Assembly (NCBI GenBank): GCA_000752035.1
Contig: CCFE01000024.1
Span: 1-64,000 of the forward strand
Length of the DNA stretch: 64,000 nucleotides
Direction: 5' to 3'
Origin: Bacillus rubiinfantis
GTDB taxonomy: Bacteria > Bacillota > Bacilli > Bacillales > Cytobacillaceae
Positions 63,061 through 64,000 of this stretch are shown in pieces. The translations under genes were made by a program, and so were the position numbers. The notes under the pieces were generated by a model. It was not told where the DNA came from. It searched no databases and saw only the letters and a program-made list of their open reading frames with translations. Within the stretch, counting starts at the first letter, position 1; every line of letters begins with the position of its first letter.

Positions 63061-63651
63061 TCACAATAATATCTTAACTAAATAATCTGCATGAATTTCT
63101 GCAATCTCCTCAGGCTTCATGGTTCCATCCTGTTTATACCAGGACTGAACTGAGTTCATTCCTGCCAGAATCATCATTCTTGCCATTTTAACATTGACAT
63201 TTTTAAAAACTCCTGCTTCTATTCCCTCCCAGATCAATTCATCAAAAATATGATTAAACTCATCCCGCTTTTTTAATATTTTCTCTAAATATTTTGCTGA
63301 AAAAGTTTGATCTAGTTTGCCGGCAACATTAAACATCGATTTTTCACTGATTTCAAACATTATATAATCTTTTATTAACCCTTTTATCTTTTCATCAGGT
63401 TCTAAATCTCTATGTTTAAACTCTTTTATTACTTCAATACTTGGTTCAATAATCATCATGTGGCATGCAAATAGCAGTTCCTCTTTATTTTTAAAATAAT
63501 AATACATAGAACCTTTTGTCATAAGTAATTGGGCAGCGATTTCCTCCATAGTTGTTTTTTCATATCCTTTTTCAGCAATGATGGAGATCGCTGACCGGAT
63601 GATATCATTCTTCTTCTTTTCCATCTTCTTTTGTCTTAGGCTGGTACTCAA
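63061..63651 (-). CDS. TetR-family regulator
   Basis: 196 residues. N-terminal helix-turn-helix AISIIAEKGYEKTTMEEIAAQLLMTKGSMYYYFKNKEEL is typical; the C-terminal helical ligand domain matches fatty-acid-related TetR proteins in length. TTG start with AAGGGGAG. It lies downstream of an acyl-CoA synthetase gene on the same strand, so it may respond to acyl-CoA and control that operon; inference from context. Confidence 0.88.
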   Translation of the reverse strand: MSTSLRQKKMEKKKNDIIRSAISIIAEKGYEKTTMEEIAAQLLMTKGSMYYYFKNKEELLFACHMMIIEPSIEVIKEFKHRDLEPDEKIKGLIKDYIMFEISEKSMFNVAGKLDQTFSAKYLEKILKKRDEFNHIFDELIWEGIEAGVFKNVNVKMARMMILAGMNSVQSWYKQDGTMKPEEIAEIHADYLVKILL

Positions 63652-63840
63652 AATAAACTCCCCTTTGTTCTTTCACTATATGTTATGGGATTTCTTAATA
63701 GATTTGATTCTACATGCAATTATAATCAATCTTTTAAGAAGATTAAATCCCTTCATTCTTATGAGGTGACCTATAAAAGGGAATGGGTCACTTAGTTTTG
63801 CTGCTACCATTATTAGTTTTCCTTTTCAGCTAAGACAAAA
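63652..63840 (-). other. Spacer between the acyl-CoA synthetase and TetR genes
   Basis: No gene. GTGACC (63766-63771) and GGTCAC (63786-63791) form a short dyad with no T run, either a weak terminator or operator. Confidence 0.3.
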
Positions 63841-64000
63841 TTACCGCAGCTGCATAATGCCCTTTGATGTCACTCTGATTTTCCCATCTTTTTCGCAATC
63901 CCACGTTTTGCTTGAAGAACTCTTTCTAGCTTCTTCTTGTAATGGCATTTTAAGTAGTTTCCCCGTTGGTGTGCGTGGAAGTTCATTATAGAATTCAATA
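63841..64000 (-). CDS. Acyl-CoA synthetase (AMP-binding), C-terminal end only
   Basis: The gene enters from beyond the right edge. The last 52 codons end in TAA at 63841-63843. The segment NELPRTPTGKLLKMPLQEEAR contains the invariant catalytic lysine motif (TPTGKLLK) of adenylate-forming acyl-CoA ligases. A tail of about 30 residues after it (WDCEKDGKIRVTSKG) is longer than usual. Substrate cannot be judged from the fragment. Confidence 0.8.
   Translation of the reverse strand, partial: IEFYNELPRTPTGKLLKMPLQEEARKSSSSKTWDCEKDGKIRVTSKGIMQLR

Noticed and set aside
62734..63069. Plus-strand frame of 111 codons opposite the hydrogenase upstream region
   Set aside because: No ribosome site, unnatural composition, and it runs through a terminator hairpin; the minus strand carries the better codon pattern.

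Overview
The window looks like chromosomal DNA of an endospore-forming, low-GC Gram-positive bacterium of the Bacillaceae. The reasons are consistent AGGAGG-type ribosome binding sites, Bacillus-type promoters and terminators, a gerA-type germinant-receptor operon, yqhV, a YhcN/YlaJ lipoprotein, a CotH-family protein, a sporulation-type PAS histidine kinase and a CIRCE operator. SelB and a [NiFe] hydrogenase indicate selenoprotein synthesis and some anaerobic or H2 metabolism, which fits environmental Neobacillus/Bacillus-like lineages. I cannot name a species. No rRNA, tRNA, CRISPR array, prophage or intact insertion sequence was seen.

Layout. 1-13.7 kb: cut TerB-like gene, selB, mntH with an MntR box, sbcCD, a cold-shock gene, a SulP transporter with an ArsR regulator, a candidate small RNA or leader, an AIM24-type protein and small genes. 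13.7-25 kb: aspA, a CBS protein, two YitT-family membrane proteins, an aldo/keto reductase, a CDF exporter, a metallo-beta-lactamase-fold hydrolase, an MFS carrier, htpG with CIRCE, and a PAS-PAS histidine kinase. 25-32 kb: a sulfolactate-type sulfur locus (comA, a histidine phosphatase, cysH, sat, cysC) next to a divergent MFS carrier and a TSUP anion exporter. 32-39 kb: sporulation and germination genes (ger A-C-D-B, yqhV, YhcN-type lipoprotein) and a manganese catalase. 39-45 kb: an Rrf2 regulator divergent from a cysteine dioxygenase and HpaB-like monooxygenase pair, a Qnr-like pentapeptide protein and a DUF4153 membrane protein.

45-57 kb is the most notable part: a Gram-positive pel exopolysaccharide operon. 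Its first gene fuses a sugar-nucleotide epimerase to PelD, with the c-di-GMP-binding RxxD motif retained. pelE, a deacetylase-only pelA, pelF and pelG follow. The same run continues into CotH-kinase, VTC and DUF4956 genes. A convergent lipoprotein glycoside hydrolase, resembling the hydrolase half missing from this PelA, sits behind a sequence matching the c-di-GMP-I (GEMM) riboswitch. Polymer synthesis (protein-level) and polymer cleavage (RNA-level) therefore both appear wired to c-di-GMP.

57-64 kb: an MFS carrier, then a [NiFe] hydrogenase whose small subunit has no Tat signal, preceded on the same strand by a CysJ-like FAD/NAD(P)H reductase lacking its flavodoxin domain. A TetR regulator and the 3' end of an acyl-CoA synthetase gene cut by the window edge follow. 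All calls come from reading the sequence and from recall of families; no database search was possible.
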